Origin: Siphonodentalium dalli | Taxonomy: Eukaryota > Mollusca > Scaphopoda > Gadilida > Siphonodentaliidae | Reading direction: 5' to 3' | Length of the DNA: 64,000 nucleotides | NCBI GenBank assembly: GCA_032622095.1 | Contig: CP136063.1 | Span: forward strand, 13,371,814 to 13,435,813 | In this document: positions 28,843 to 39,198 of the stretch, one piece after another | Numbering within the stretch: position 1 is the stretch's first letter | Layout: the number at the start of each line of letters is the position of its first letter | Notes under the pieces: model-generated | Told to the model about the DNA's origin: nothing | What the model saw: only the letters and a program-made list of their open reading frames with translations | Database searches by the model: none | Position numbers and translations under genes: made by a program

Positions 28843-31800
28843 ATGGACGTGGATAAGGAAAATATCAGCCCTAGAAGGGATTGGCGCCCAAAATTGTCTA
28901 TCACGGAGAGGGTCCAGAAGGCATGTCGCAACCACTCGTTGATGGATGTCACCACCTTGTTCAATGAGATTGGGTTTGATGATAACCTGCACGCCCCTCA
29001 GATTGAGGATCTGACCCTGATGCAATATCGGCTCGCGGTGTACCAGAAAAACGCTCGATGGATCACGCGATGCAGACAAGATGCTAGACTATTTTTGGAT
29101 GATACCTGGATAGATAACAAGCTTCCAAGTCTCGACGGAAAACAGAAAATTTCTCGCCAGCGCCCGGCTACAAGACGCCCTACTGAAACAGAAACCATAG
29201 ATACCAGAGATCACACCACCGTCCTTTATGAACTCTCTTCCTCTCGAAGAAACGACACCGAGGTTAGAAATTCTTCATATTCTTCCACGTCTTCCTCAGT
29301 AAAGCCACCGCCTTCCGCAGCATCATCTTCACAGTCATCCGTACTGCTTAACCAGGAGCAGCCTCCTTCTTCCAGACCTTCCGGTCAGAGACCTGCCATA
29401 CCTTCTGCGTCGATGTCTTCTTCCTCGTTAGATCAACCGTTGCGACCGTACCGCGTACTGCGACCACGCTCCGAAGCCGAAAGGAACCGGTCTCACTCAC
29501 ATCAAAGACAAAGTCATTCCTCTCATAGAGAATCTCGACAACCGCAGGGTGCATCTCGTGCAGATAGACGCCATTCACCACGTATTTCCAGAAACCATGG
29601 ACGGCGGGACTCTAGGGCAACCATTCCCTATCGCCATTCTCCAGTAAGGAAATCTTCAATGCGCCACTCACCATATCCGAGATCTCAGGGGTCAGGGAGG
29701 GCACAGCCTTATGAACCACCCCTTCGAGAACGTCAACGTTCGGTCGCACCCTTTCGATCACATCAGGGTAACATGTCATTGCGGAGATCAAGGTCTTCTC
29801 CTTCTCGTAGGAATCCATCCAGTCTCGACTCGCGAGATACTGTGATTCCTTCAGCTCCGCCTCCTCGAAGGAATCCATCCAGTCTCGACTCGCGAGATAT
29901 TGTGATTCCTTCAGCTCAGTCTTCTCGTAGGAATCCGCCCAGTCTCGACTCCCGAGATATTGGGATTCCTTCAGCTCAGTCTTTTCGTAGGAATCCGCCC
30001 CGTCTCGACTCCCGAGATATTGGGATTCCTTCATCTCAGTCTTCTTCCCAGAAGAATCAGTCTCGTCTCGACTCCCGAGACATTGGGATTCCTCCGTTTC
30101 AGTCTTCCCGGATAGACCCGTCTCATCTTGACTCCCAGGATAGTGGGGTCCATCCATCACCTTTTATCTTGCGGAATCCTCCCCGTCTCGAATCTCGAGG
30201 CTCTGAGGCTTCACCATTATATTCTTCTATTCTGAAGAATCCTCCCCGTCTCGAATCTCGAGGCTCTGAGGTTGCACCATTAAATAATTCTATTATGAGG
30301 AATTCGCCCAATCTCGATTCTCGAGATTCTGAGGGCCCATCATCATATTCTTCTGTTCTGGGGAACCTACCCCGTCTCGAATCCCGAGATTCTGAGGTTT
30401 CCAGTTTTAACGTCATGCCATTGACTGGGGGAGCTACGACAGAGATCAATACCTCTGTTAAATCTACAGATTCTCGGGTAATTCTTCCCATGGAGTTACT
30501 GACTGAGGAAGTCAATTCTCTTCCTTCTTTGGAGACCTCTCTTGTTGAGCCAGGTGAGAAGCAGGTTAGCAGGAAAGTTCCACCTCGTAACGACACCAAG
30601 TGTCCTCTGTGCGGTCAACCGTCTAAGAAGATGAAACGGCATTGCATGGTCCATCATCTCCCTCAAACAGTCTGGGAATTTAGGACAGCAGATCAACCCC
30701 AACCGGAAGATTGGGAATTTCTTTTGCTCTTCCTTGCTAAACGTCTTAACTGTAGTCTCGCGGAGTTGATTGGAAAGTGTAACAACAGCTCCGTAAGGAT
30801 GCCGTCTTCGAGCATCACACCCGATTGTTTGACCATGATGGCAGAATTTCAGTCTTTTCTTCACACACAGTATGATTGGCCAGTGGTGGACAAGTTTTCT
30901 CTCCATCCCATAAACTCTGTGGCCGTGCTTCTGCACTGGAGACCTCTTTGCAATTTACTACTCCAAATTCCCCTGGAGGGACAGAAGAGTTTTCGTAATC
31001 TTTGCCCAGGTCGCCTTTGCAATTTTGTAACCAGATCTGGGAAAGCTCGACTGAACCAGCAGCATCTGACCGCTGAATTGAACCTGACTAACGTAAAGAA
31101 GTCCGATGGAGTACCCATATCCACGAAGAAGAAACCGGTTTATCCGAATCTCCACATCCAGATATCAGGCGAGTCTTTTCCACCGCCCCATAAACCCCAG
31201 ATAGAATGCGGACCTCCCCGGATTGTCAGCTGTTCCCCTCCAACTGCAGATCCTGCGATTTCAACGCTCCCCCCACCTTCTGAGGTTAAGATCAGCCACT
31301 CAACAGGTTCTGACAAGACTGTTCCACCTGTCCCGCAACCACCAATCTACACTCCAGATGCTGTTTCTACAGTTCTGGATCCAGGTGTACTTACTGTGGA
31401 TGCTGTACGGACAGTTCCGATTCTCTCGGAATCTCCCACTGGGTCAATGGACACGACCCTGGTTCTGGGAAGTAACCCTCCCCTTACACCGGAGGTCAGC
31501 GACTCTGCCAACGCGGATAGTATTCTTGGGAGCCCGTCAGGCCAGTGGCCTCCCCTCAGTGTTCCGCAGAATAGGATCAGCCGAATCACTCTTCCTATTC
31601 TTCCCCCACCTCGGGATTTTGGGCTAGCTAGAATGGCTGTAGATTCACACTTCCATTTAGATCGCTTGCATGATTGTCTTAGAGGCTATCCGAAATTTGA
31701 CATAGACGACATGCTCCAATATCGACCTTCGCCGTTCCCGACGACTCCTATCAACCTTATAGGTGGAGTGATGATCTTCTGTGATCCCTCCACTTACCCG

Positions 31801-32463
31801 GTTGACATCCGTGTTGATACCCCGTTTAAGGCGGCCGTTGGTCTCCATCCAAAGAAAGCCGGTCTTTATTCATCTTACCATAAACGTCTCGATGAATTGT
31901 TTGCACATCCCGGTACGGTCGCAATTGGCGAAATTGGACTGGACCGGACTATGGCACCTAGCTACTGGGAGCAACAAGATTCTGTCTTGAGGGATATCGT
32001 CAAGTCTGCAGTACTATATCAGAAGCCCATAGTTCTTCATTTACGAGGTCTTGCGAATTTCCCTGCTGATGTCTATGCCCGAGGACACAAGATTGTCTCC
32101 GACGTCTGTCCTCCTAACCAACTAATTCATCTTCACTGCTTCAATGCTGGCGTGGAGGAGTTCCAACAGTGGAGCAACTCTTTTCCCCATTGCTACTTTG
32201 GTTTTACGGCTGCTGTGACATTTTTCAACGTGTCTCAGAAAAGGGCGTTGCAAGCCATACCTTCTTCCCGTCTTTTGTTGGAAACAGACTCTCCCTACTT
32301 TGGTCAACCTTGGGGAGCCGAAATCAGTAGCCCCGCCTATATTGGAAATGTTGCGCGAGTCGTATCCGACATCCGGAACGAAAGTCTTCAGGACATCTTA
32401 CAAGCAACGATTCTGAATACTAGCCGGTTTTACGGAACACCTGTTCCGGGGAACTTCCTTTAA
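28843..32463 (+). CDS. ORF3: Arg/Ser-rich protein with C-terminal TatD nuclease domain (1206 aa)
   Basis: This is the third large sense ORF of the retrotransposon, in the position env or accessory genes occupy. Residues 1-95 form a moderately conserved-looking unassigned region (MDVDKENISPRRDW). About 110-320 is Ser/Arg/Pro-rich. About 320-520 has roughly ten tandem 18-21-residue repeats (RRNPPSLDSRDIGIPSAQSS-like). A C2H2-like zinc motif (CPLCGQPSKKMKRHCMVHH) is near 587. The TatD domain spans about 931-1200: DSHFHLDR (HxH metal ligands), GEIGLDR (Glu, about 1029), LHLRG (His, about 1066), HLHCF (His, about 1096) and ETDSPY (Asp, about 1147). All expected metal ligands are present. TatD enzymes are Mg-dependent DNases, and the layout recalls animal TATDN2. 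Its role in the element is unknown; cDNA or RNA-DNA hybrid processing is conceivable. Expression is probably by splicing or an internal promoter. Confidence 0.92.
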   Translation: MDVDKENISPRRDWRPKLSITERVQKACRNHSLMDVTTLFNEIGFDDNLHAPQIEDLTLMQYRLAVYQKNARWITRCRQDARLFLDDTWIDNKLPSLDGKQKISRQRPATRRPTETETIDTRDHTTVLYELSSSRRNDTEVRNSSYSSTSSSVKPPPSAASSSQSSVLLNQEQPPSSRPSGQRPAIPSASMSSSSLDQPLRPYRVLRPRSEAERNRSHSHQRQSHSSHRESRQPQGASRADRRHSPRISRNHGRRDSRATIPYRHSPVRKSSMRHSPYPRSQGSGRAQPYEPPLRERQRSVAPFRSHQGNMSLRRSRSSPSRRNPSSLDSRDTVIPSAPPPRRNPSSLDSRDIVIPSAQSSRRNPPSLDSRDIGIPSAQSFRRNPPRLDSRDIGIPSSQSSSQKNQSRLDSRDIGIPPFQSSRIDPSHLDSQDSGVHPSPFILRNPPRLESRGSEASPLYSSILKNPPRLESRGSEVAPLNNSIMRNSPNLDSRDSEGPSSYSSVLGNLPRLESRDSEVSSFNVMPLTGGATTEINTSVKSTDSRVILPMELLTEEVNSLPSLETSLVEPGEKQVSRKVPPRNDTKCPLCGQPSKKMKRHCMVHHLPQTVWEFRTADQPQPEDWEFLLLFLAKRLNCSLAELIGKCNNSSVRMPSSSITPDCLTMMAEFQSFLHTQYDWPVVDKFSLHPINSVAVLLHWRPLCNLLLQIPLEGQKSFRNLCPGRLCNFVTRSGKARLNQQHLTAELNLTNVKKSDGVPISTKKKPVYPNLHIQISGESFPPPHKPQIECGPPRIVSCSPPTADPAISTLPPPSEVKISHSTGSDKTVPPVPQPPIYTPDAVSTVLDPGVLTVDAVRTVPILSESPTGSMDTTLVLGSNPPLTPEVSDSANADSILGSPSGQWPPLSVPQNRISRITLPILPPPRDFGLARMAVDSHFHLDRLHDCLRGYPKFDIDDMLQYRPSPFPTTPINLIGGVMIFCDPSTYPVDIRVDTPFKAAVGLHPKKAGLYSSYHKRLDELFAHPGTVAIGEIGLDRTMAPSYWEQQDSVLRDIVKSAVLYQKPIVLHLRGLANFPADVYARGHKIVSDVCPPNQLIHLHCFNAGVEEFQQWSNSFPHCYFGFTAAVTFFNVSQKRALQAIPSSRLLLETDSPYFGQPWGAEISSPAYIGNVARVVSDIRNESLQDILQATILNTSRFYGTPVPGNFL
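29806..30400 (+). repeat. About 60-bp in-frame tandem repeats in ORF3
   Basis: About ten units contain AATCC...CGTCTCGACTCCCGAGATA-type sequence, with lengths that are multiples of three so the frame is kept. They encode the Asp/Arg/Ser repeat of ORF3. Differences between units are clustered in the second half of each unit. Confidence 0.85.
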
Positions 32464-34590
32464 TATTCTCTCCCTCAGTCGGGACCAATCGCCACATCGG
32501 CGTTTCTTTGTGTATTATATTGTAATGTTTCAACTAGCCGGACCGATGATGTAATCATCATTCCTATTTTTCATGGTAGAATTATCATCTTCCCCTTTAG
32601 TAGAATTCCTGTATATATTCTGGAACTTCTTGGACTAGACGGACCCATCATGATTCCTGTTTTCAATAACGTTGGAAACCAATTAATTTGTTAAATGTTT
32701 GAGTATTCTTCCATGTATTTCCCCCGTAGGCTCACTAAACAAGTCTGAGGTGACTGAATCAAATTGGATAGTATTGTTGGGTGTATGGAAGCAATCACGA
32801 GTATCTGTATTGTTTATTTAGTTAGGAAGTAATAATGGGATTCTATATTCATAAGTTAACATGGTTTATTATAAAGTATTATATATCACATTAAGTTTGT
32901 CAAGTTGAAACCAAACAGACCCCCTATTCTATTTAACACAGAGGTTATTAATCACATTAATTCATAAGTAAGCATAATAAATGGTAATTTCCACCTGTCA
33001 GCCATGGTGTCAGAAAGAGTGCGTCTTTCTTGTTCAGTGTCCAGTTCTGTTTCCTCTGTCTTTGGAGACACAGGGAGTCCTTTCTACCTCCCTATTTTGG
33101 CCAAGCCCCTGGACATCTTTTCTTAATCACACCACTGTCTTTATGCTATTTTTGGCACTACAACGCGGGGATCCGTGTTTGCTTCGTCGCCAATGAAGCC
33201 AAACAGGAGTCTACATTCATATTTAGACATAGTTTATTCTATACACTAGATGTCATTATAAATGGTATACAGTCATATTCAACATGTCTGCCAATATCGG
33301 ACATTATATTCAGTCAACAACATGGTTTATTCTATACATAAGTCACAAACCAAAACAGGACATTATATTGTTTATTAACATGGTTTATTCTATGTATTAA
33401 TACCAGATGTCACAGTAAAACAACATGTCAGCCATATGACGTGTGTTCTTGTCGGGATTCAGTTCTGTTCTAAAATAATAAAAGGAATCTACTCTGTATA
33501 TAATATGGTCAATAAAGTAATAGGACATTGAATTCTCTATTTAACCTAGTTCGTTATAATAGCAAGAATGGGTCTTGCTCGGTCAGCGATCAGTTATGTT
33601 TTGTCATACTGGGTCGCTAAGATTTTGTAAATATGTTATGAGTTTGTCTGATCCGGCCCGAGGAACTATTGTAGATGCGAGTTTCTCGTTCTGCTGGTCC
33701 TCCTTGGTATTGAGCTTGTCCTTTTCGCTGAGAAGAAGTCTTCATTCTCCTTGTCGGACAGCCTTGCCCACCAGATGCCGGCCTGGAAGCGAGCACATCG
33801 TTCCATATATTCTTTGTTAATGCACTCGAGAGAGGAAACCGCTCCACAACAATCTTGGGTAACGAGGTCACCCGACCCAGACTGACATGAGGAAGGAACC
33901 CCCATGAAGACTCCCTAGTCTGATGTACTGGTTCCAGATATCATCTTTGTCACCATAATCCGTCCGAACCAAGAGCGATATGAGAAAAGAACCCCAAATG
34001 AAGACTTCCTAGTCTGATGTAGTGGTTCTCTATATCATCTTTGCCGCCTCAATCCGTCCGAACCATGACTAACACAGGAAAGGAATCCCGATGAAGACTC
34101 TTGGGTCTGATGTATTGATTCCCGGTATCGTCTATACCACCGTAATTCGCGAATCACAACGAATAGCAAAGGCACTAGTCTAGTTGGAAGGATCAAGGCC
34201 CTGATGACGACGGTCGGCGTTTACCCGAAGATTTAAGCGGAGTAGAACCCTCAAGGGAGCATCATGTTGTACATCTGTATATTCTGCATTATTTCCTGTT
34301 CCACGGAGCATCCGAATAAACTCATTTCGTCCACGAAGCGTTCCGAGGAATCCAATTCTTCTACAGAGCATCTGAATCGACTCATTCCTCCATGGAGCCT
34401 CCAAATGAACTCATTTCTTCCGCTGAGCATTCCAGGAAATTCAACCCTTCTACGGAGCATCCGGAGGGACTCATTTCTTCTATGGAGCATCCGGGGTCTT
34501 TCATTTCTTCAACGGAGCCTCCCGATAAACTCACGTCTCCTACTAAATGTCTGGGTTATCTCATTCCACCGGATATGGAGCCAATTCTTC
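32464..34590 (+). repeat. Repeat-rich 3' region of the retrotransposon
   Basis: No gene is supported. From 32860 to 33520 several imperfect copies of ATGGTTTATTCTATA-like sequence occur. From about 33880 to 34150 there are three copies of a unit of about 100 bp (GATGAAGACT...TCTGATGTA...CCGTCCGAACCA). From about 34297 to 34560 there are about nine copies of a 30-bp unit (TCATTTCTTC-ACGGAGCATCCG). Confidence 0.75.
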
Positions 34591-34604
34591 AAAGTGAGGG
34601 GGAA
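34591..34604 (+). promoter_or_regulatory. Polypurine tract
   Basis: AAAGTGAGGGGGAA abuts the 3' LTR directly, as required for plus-strand priming. It has one pyrimidine. Confidence 0.8.
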
Positions 34605-34825
34605 TGTAGCGGTTTTGGCCTCTTGTTTCACCGAGATCATCCGGAAACCCACGGACACCACTCGGGACGACTCACGTGACCCGACTCTTCCCGAAGGTGA
34701 CGTCATCCGGGAATTCTCTGCACTTCAACGACAGCCTTCAAACCGACAACATCGCTCCGCGCTCAAGACTTCTATAATAGGTAACTTCATTAGATAACAT
34801 CACTTATAAACCCTAATCATGTTAT
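34605..34825 (+). repeat. 3' LTR
   Basis: 221 bp, identical to the 5' LTR except for two substitutions. The target duplication ATAAC follows at 34826-34830, then the interrupted 44-bp repeat unit resumes. Confidence 0.93.
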
Positions 34826-34938
34826 ATAACCTACAGTTATTCGGTGTTAATGGATTTTGATGCTTATTAAATTAGATTTCGGCTATTTATAGACTGCTGA
34901 TTCACGAGATTAGCTGATCTGTATGATAATTCTACGCG

Positions 34939-35057
34939 ATGGGAGATGTTAAGATGACTGATCACGAGGTCAGCTGCTCAATCGACAATTCTACGCGATG
35001 GGAGATGTTAACATGACTGTTCACGAGGTCAGCTGATCTATAGGACAATTCAACGCG
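34939..35057 (+). repeat. 59/60-bp repeats carrying copies of the zinc-finger start
   Basis: Two units with ATGGGAGATGTTAA-ATGACTG precede the true ORF start at 35058, which is the same motif in a third unit. ATG positions are 34939, 34998 and 35058. The upstream ATGs reach stops within a unit. The right-arm equivalent lies at about 50189-50310. Confidence 0.75.
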
Positions 35058-36212
35058 ATGGGAGATATTAACATGACTGTTCCCGAGACCGTCCAGACGG
35101 GGAATAGACGTCACAGTTGTGAAGTATGCGGAAAATCGTTCACTCGATCAGACAGCTTGGCGAGACATAAGAGAATCCACACTGGAGATAAGCCTTACTG
35201 TTGTGATATATGCGGAAAATCATTTATTCAATCCAGCAACTTGGTGGCACATAAGAGGATCCACATCGGAGATACGTATCACCGTTGTGATATATGCGGG
35301 AAATCGTTTAATCAATCAAGCTGCTTGTTGAAACACAAGAAAATTCACATAGGAGACAAGCCTTATCATTGTGATATATGCGGGAAATCGTTCACTCAGT
35401 CGAGCAACTTGGAGACTCATAAGAGAATCCACACTGGAGATAAGCCTTACCATTGTGATATCTGCGGGAAATCATTTAATGGTTCGAGCGACTTGGTGGC
35501 ACACAAGAGAATCCACACCGGAGATAAGCCTTACCATTGTGATATATGTGGGAAATCATTTAATCAATCAGGCAACATGGTGTCGCATAAGATAATCCAC
35601 ACCGGAGATAAGCCTTACCATTGTGGTATATGTGGGAAATCATTTAGTCATGCCAGTGTCTTGGTGACACATACGAGAATCCACACAGGAGATAAGCCTT
35701 ACCGTTGTGATATATGCGGGAAATCGTTCACTCAATTGACCAACTTGGTGACTCATAAGATAATCCACACAGGAGATACGCCTTACCATTGTGATATATG
35801 CGGGAAATCATATAAGCTGTTAAGCAACTTGGTGAAACATAAGGTAGTCCACACAGGCGATAAGCCTTACGATTGTGATATACATGTATGTGGGAAATCA
35901 TTTATTCGATCGAGGGATTTGTTGACGCATAAGAGAATCCACACTGGGGTTAAGCCTCACCGGTGTGATATATGCGGGAACTCATTTAATCAGTCGCAAG
36001 GTTTGGCGACACATGCGAGAATCCACACCGGAGATAAGCCTTACCATTGTGATATATGCGGGAAATCATTTATTCAATCAAGCGACTTGACGAGACATAA
36101 TAGAATCCACACAGGTGATAAGCCCTATCATTGTGATATATGCGGGAAATCATTTAATCGATCGGACATCTTGGTGACACATACGAGAATACATGCCGGA
36201 GATAAGCCTTAA
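35058..36212 (+). CDS. 13-finger C2H2 zinc-finger protein (left arm)
   Basis: Single-exon ORF of 384 aa. After a short leader (MGDINMTVPETVQTGNRR) come 13 consecutive C2H2 fingers joined by TGDKP-type linkers, so a sequence-specific DNA-binding protein is expected. There is no KRAB, BTB, SCAN or other effector domain. Finger 10 has an enlarged CX4C spacing (CDIHVC). The residues at helix positions -1, 2, 3 and 6 vary between fingers while the framework is almost constant. The ORF ends inside the array. Decayed fingers continue downstream to about 37010, so the ancestral array was longer. A near-identical inverted copy lies at 49034-50188. Start chosen at the ATG of the third upstream repeat. 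Target and role unknown. Confidence 0.9.
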   Translation: MGDINMTVPETVQTGNRRHSCEVCGKSFTRSDSLARHKRIHTGDKPYCCDICGKSFIQSSNLVAHKRIHIGDTYHRCDICGKSFNQSSCLLKHKKIHIGDKPYHCDICGKSFTQSSNLETHKRIHTGDKPYHCDICGKSFNGSSDLVAHKRIHTGDKPYHCDICGKSFNQSGNMVSHKIIHTGDKPYHCGICGKSFSHASVLVTHTRIHTGDKPYRCDICGKSFTQLTNLVTHKIIHTGDTPYHCDICGKSYKLLSNLVKHKVVHTGDKPYDCDIHVCGKSFIRSRDLLTHKRIHTGVKPHRCDICGNSFNQSQGLATHARIHTGDKPYHCDICGKSFIQSSDLTRHNRIHTGDKPYHCDICGKSFNRSDILVTHTRIHAGDKP

Positions 36213-37010
36213 CGTTGTGATGTATGCCCTAAAATATGTAGTCAGTCAGGCCACTTGACTGTATTCAAAACTGTTCATACCGGAGATCGCCCGTGTCAAT
36301 GCGATATGTCCGGGGAAGCAATTATCTTGCAGCAATAACTTAATCAAACATAAGACCATTCACACCGGATATCGCCCGCATTATGATTGTGATATGTGCG
36401 GGAAATCATTTAATCGGTTAGATCACTTTACAATGTATATGAGGTCCCTTAAAATAAAACAATTCATACTGGATATCGCCCGTATCAATGCGATATGTGC
36501 GGGGAATCCGTTCTCTTTCAGCGATAACTAGATCGAACATAAGATAATTCACACCTGACATCTCTGGGCATTATGACTGTGATGTGTGCGGGAAATCATT
36601 TAATCGGTGAGGTCACTTAAAATAAAACAATTCATACCGGATATCGCCCGTATCAATGCGATATATCCCTGGAATCAGTTATGTTGCAGCGATAACTTGA
36701 TCGAACATAAGATCATTCACACCCGAAATTGCCCGCATTATGATTGTGATGAATGCGGGAAATCATTTAATCGGTTAGATCACTTTACAATGTATATAAA
36801 ACAATTCATACCGGAGATCGCCCGTTAATAATTCATACCGGAGATCGCCCGTATCAATGCGATTTGTGCGGGGAATCCGTTCTCTTGCAGCGATAACATG
36901 ATTGAACATAAGATAATTCACACCGGAAATCGCCGGGCATTACGGTTGTGATATATGAAGGAAAGCATTTAATCGGTGAGATAACTTTATATAAAACAAT
37001 TCATACCGGA
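36213..37010 (+). pseudogene. Decayed zinc-finger tail (left arm)
   Basis: At least six finger remnants are recognisable (TGCGGGAAATCATTTAATCGG, CATAAGACCATTCACACCGG and similar) but are separated by frameshifts and stops. Longest open piece 36607-36828. It is continuous with the intact array upstream and so represents its degenerated 3' end. Confidence 0.8.
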
Positions 37011-37879
37011 GAATAAGTGAACCGATAACTAAAGTTAGAAATTATCGGCCAATCAGAATGCGTGTTTCAGCAAAAATATTTGACTTGAATTACAATGTTT
37101 ATTCCTCAATATCAATACAGATGTTTTATATATACTTACTTATGGAATTATATTTAAAGGTGGATTATCTCTTTGTAAACATGTATTATATAGTTACCGG
37201 GGTATCAAATATTAGATTTGAATCGAAGACTCCTGTCCGGTGTTCTAAAATATAAGTATGGTTGTAAAATAAGTATGGTGTTTTATGTTTTGTTCGTCTG
37301 CGCATGTTCACTTCTCCCATAAAACGTAGGTTGCGCCTCGGTGGGAAACAGTATCACCAAAGAGTCGGTGTTCAGCACCGATCTTCAAGCAAGTGAAAAT
37401 TTTATGATTTAATCGATATATAGTCACACGAAAGGAACATACAATTTTGGCGAGCAAAATGAATCTTATTATCACATCACACAAAATAATTTGGGAATTG
37501 CGCGTTATGTATACATATTAAGTTTGGTGTTTGTACATCTATGTTTAATTATGTGCTTCTTCCCTTCCAGATGAAATTCACAACCCTGGGGACATCACAT
37601 ATAGGCCTACAGAGACGCTAAAACACAATTAGACCCGACAAATTGAAAAGTATATGGAAAATGAACAAATTTCAGGAATGTAATTTGAGTTGTGTTTTAT
37701 TCGTCTTCATTGTGTATTATTCGAAGTTCAAAATAGATTATTCCAAACATAAATTGCATCTGATTTCTGTGTTAATCCAATTTACTACATTTATTATATA
37801 ATGCCACACAAACAACACATGGAACGGCTTACAAATCTGAATGTCGTGACTTTGTCGTTGGTTTTTTTTAATTTGTAAG
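37011..37879. other. AT-rich non-coding stretch (left arm)
   Basis: No supported gene. Contains a TCGGTG/CACCGA hairpin near 37365. Mirrored at about 47370-48230. Confidence 0.5.
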
Positions 37880-38530
37880 TAAAATAAGTATTGATTTTTC
37901 TGACAAATAAGTATGGTTGTCAAATAGCTCGGTATATATGGCTGGAAAGCGGAATATCGCCGGGGGATAACGGGTGTTATCTTTTAAGATTATCATAATA
38001 AAGAATATCTGGAAGCAGACATGCATACCGATTGTACAATTGTTTTAAGGCTTCTAACTTTAACAAGACATGGTTTCGTTTGCAAAATAAGTATTGATTT
38101 TTCCGACAAATAAGTATGGTTGTCAAATAGCTCGGTATGACTGGATAGCGGATTATCGGGGATAACGGGTGTCATCTTTTAAGATTATCATACTAAAGAA
38201 CATCTGGAAGCAGAAATGCATACCGATTGTACAATTGCTTTAATGCTTCTAACATTAACAAGAAATATTTTCGTTTGCAAAATAAGTATTGATTTTTCTG
38301 ACAAATAAGTATACGAGTTGTCAAAAAACTGGGTATAATATGACTTGAAAGCGGATTATCGGGGATGACGGGTGTCCTCTTTTAAGATTACCAAACTAAA
38401 GAACATCTGGAAGCAGAAATGCGTACCGATTTTACAATTGTTTTGAGGATTCTAACATTTACAAGACATTTTGTCGTTTGCAAAATAAGTATTGATTTTT
38501 GTCACAAATAAGTATGGTTGGCACATATGT
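37880..38530 (+). repeat. About 200-bp satellite (left arm)
   Basis: The motif AAGTATTGATTTTTCTGACAA recurs at 37886, 38089, 38284 and 38487 (periods 203, 195 and 203). Units also share AGCGGATTATCGGGG and ATCTGGAAGCAGAAATGC. About 3.3 units. Mirrored at about 46720-47365. Confidence 0.85.
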
Positions 38531-38578
38531 ATTGGAGACTGGAGAAGGATTATCATGAACGAATTTTATCTAAATAAT

Positions 38579-38811
38579 GGCTGCGGATACACGTACCACA
38601 ATGCGATGGCATGGTAGGTGTGACAATTTATTATAGTGCTTATTTGGTGATAATCTGTCGTCATATTTCTGTGCCATAGCTGGTTATGTAATTCGCTGAG
38701 TTTCCGCATAATGAGTCGACTCGACCAATCAACCAATTGTCACCAAACTCCACCATAATAAATTGTCACACCTGCTATGGCATCGCTACCGTGATACGTG
38801 TGTCCGCAGCC
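38579..38811. repeat. Foldback element with arms of about 60 bp (left arm)
   Basis: GGCTGCGGATACACGTACCA at 38579 is the inverted near-copy of the sequence ending at 38811. Pairing continues for about 60 bp, including GGTGTGACAATTTATTAT. The loop is about 110 bp, with no gene. Mirrored at 46435-46667. Confidence 0.8.
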
Positions 38812-38877
38812 AATCATACAAAAAGGTCAAATATGTATGGAAGCGTTTTAGTGCCACCTAACAAAAAATACTATGAG

Positions 38878-39062
38878 ATAGTTTCTCCTAAGTAGGAGAT
38901 AGTATCCCCTAATTAGGACTTAGTATCTCCTAATTAGGAGATATTATATACTAATTAGGACTTAGTATCTCCTAATACTATCTCCTAATTAGGAGTTATT
39001 ATCTCCTAATTAGGACTTAGTGTCTCCTAATTGGGAGATATCTCCTAATTAGGAGATAATAT
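38878..39062. repeat. Palindromic TCTCCTAATTAGGAGA array (left arm)
   Basis: An array of about 185 bp of CTCCTAATTAGGAG-type palindromes contains six CTAATTAG cores, some units altered to CTAAGTAG or CTAATTGG. TAATTA is the core of many homeodomain sites. Mirrored at about 46185-46370. Confidence 0.8.
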
Positions 39063-39198
39063 AGATATAAAGAACTCAACACCAGTTAGCGGTCATTTTC
39101 ATTCCCATTCATCGCTCAGAGTCGCCGCCCAGAGAAAGGACGTGCCCTCTTTGAGTGACGGTTGATTTTTCTGTCGGGCTTGGCTGGGCATGGATAGC

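Larger units (their letters stand above)
17235..34825 (+). mobile_element. 17.6-kb Ty3/gypsy LTR retrotransposon with TatD and PHD domains
   Basis: Two 221-bp direct LTRs differ at only two positions. They are flanked by the duplication ATAAC at 17230-17234 and 34826-34830. The inverted right arm near 50401-50440 shows the site without the element, which confirms the borders. Order inside: candidate primer-binding site, 2.2-kb leader, gag, pol (protease, RT, RNase H, integrase, PHD finger), a 1.4-kb repeat-rich spacer, a third ORF of 1206 aa ending in a TatD nuclease domain, a 2.1-kb repeat-rich tail, polypurine tract and 3' LTR. Domain order with integrase last in pol places it in Ty3/gypsy (Metaviridae). 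It is much longer than typical members. LTR identity suggests a recent insertion. Confidence 0.95.

Noticed and set aside
28843-32463. ORF3 as an envelope protein
   Set aside because: No signal peptide, furin-like site, fusion peptide or transmembrane segment is visible; the C-terminus is clearly TatD-like.
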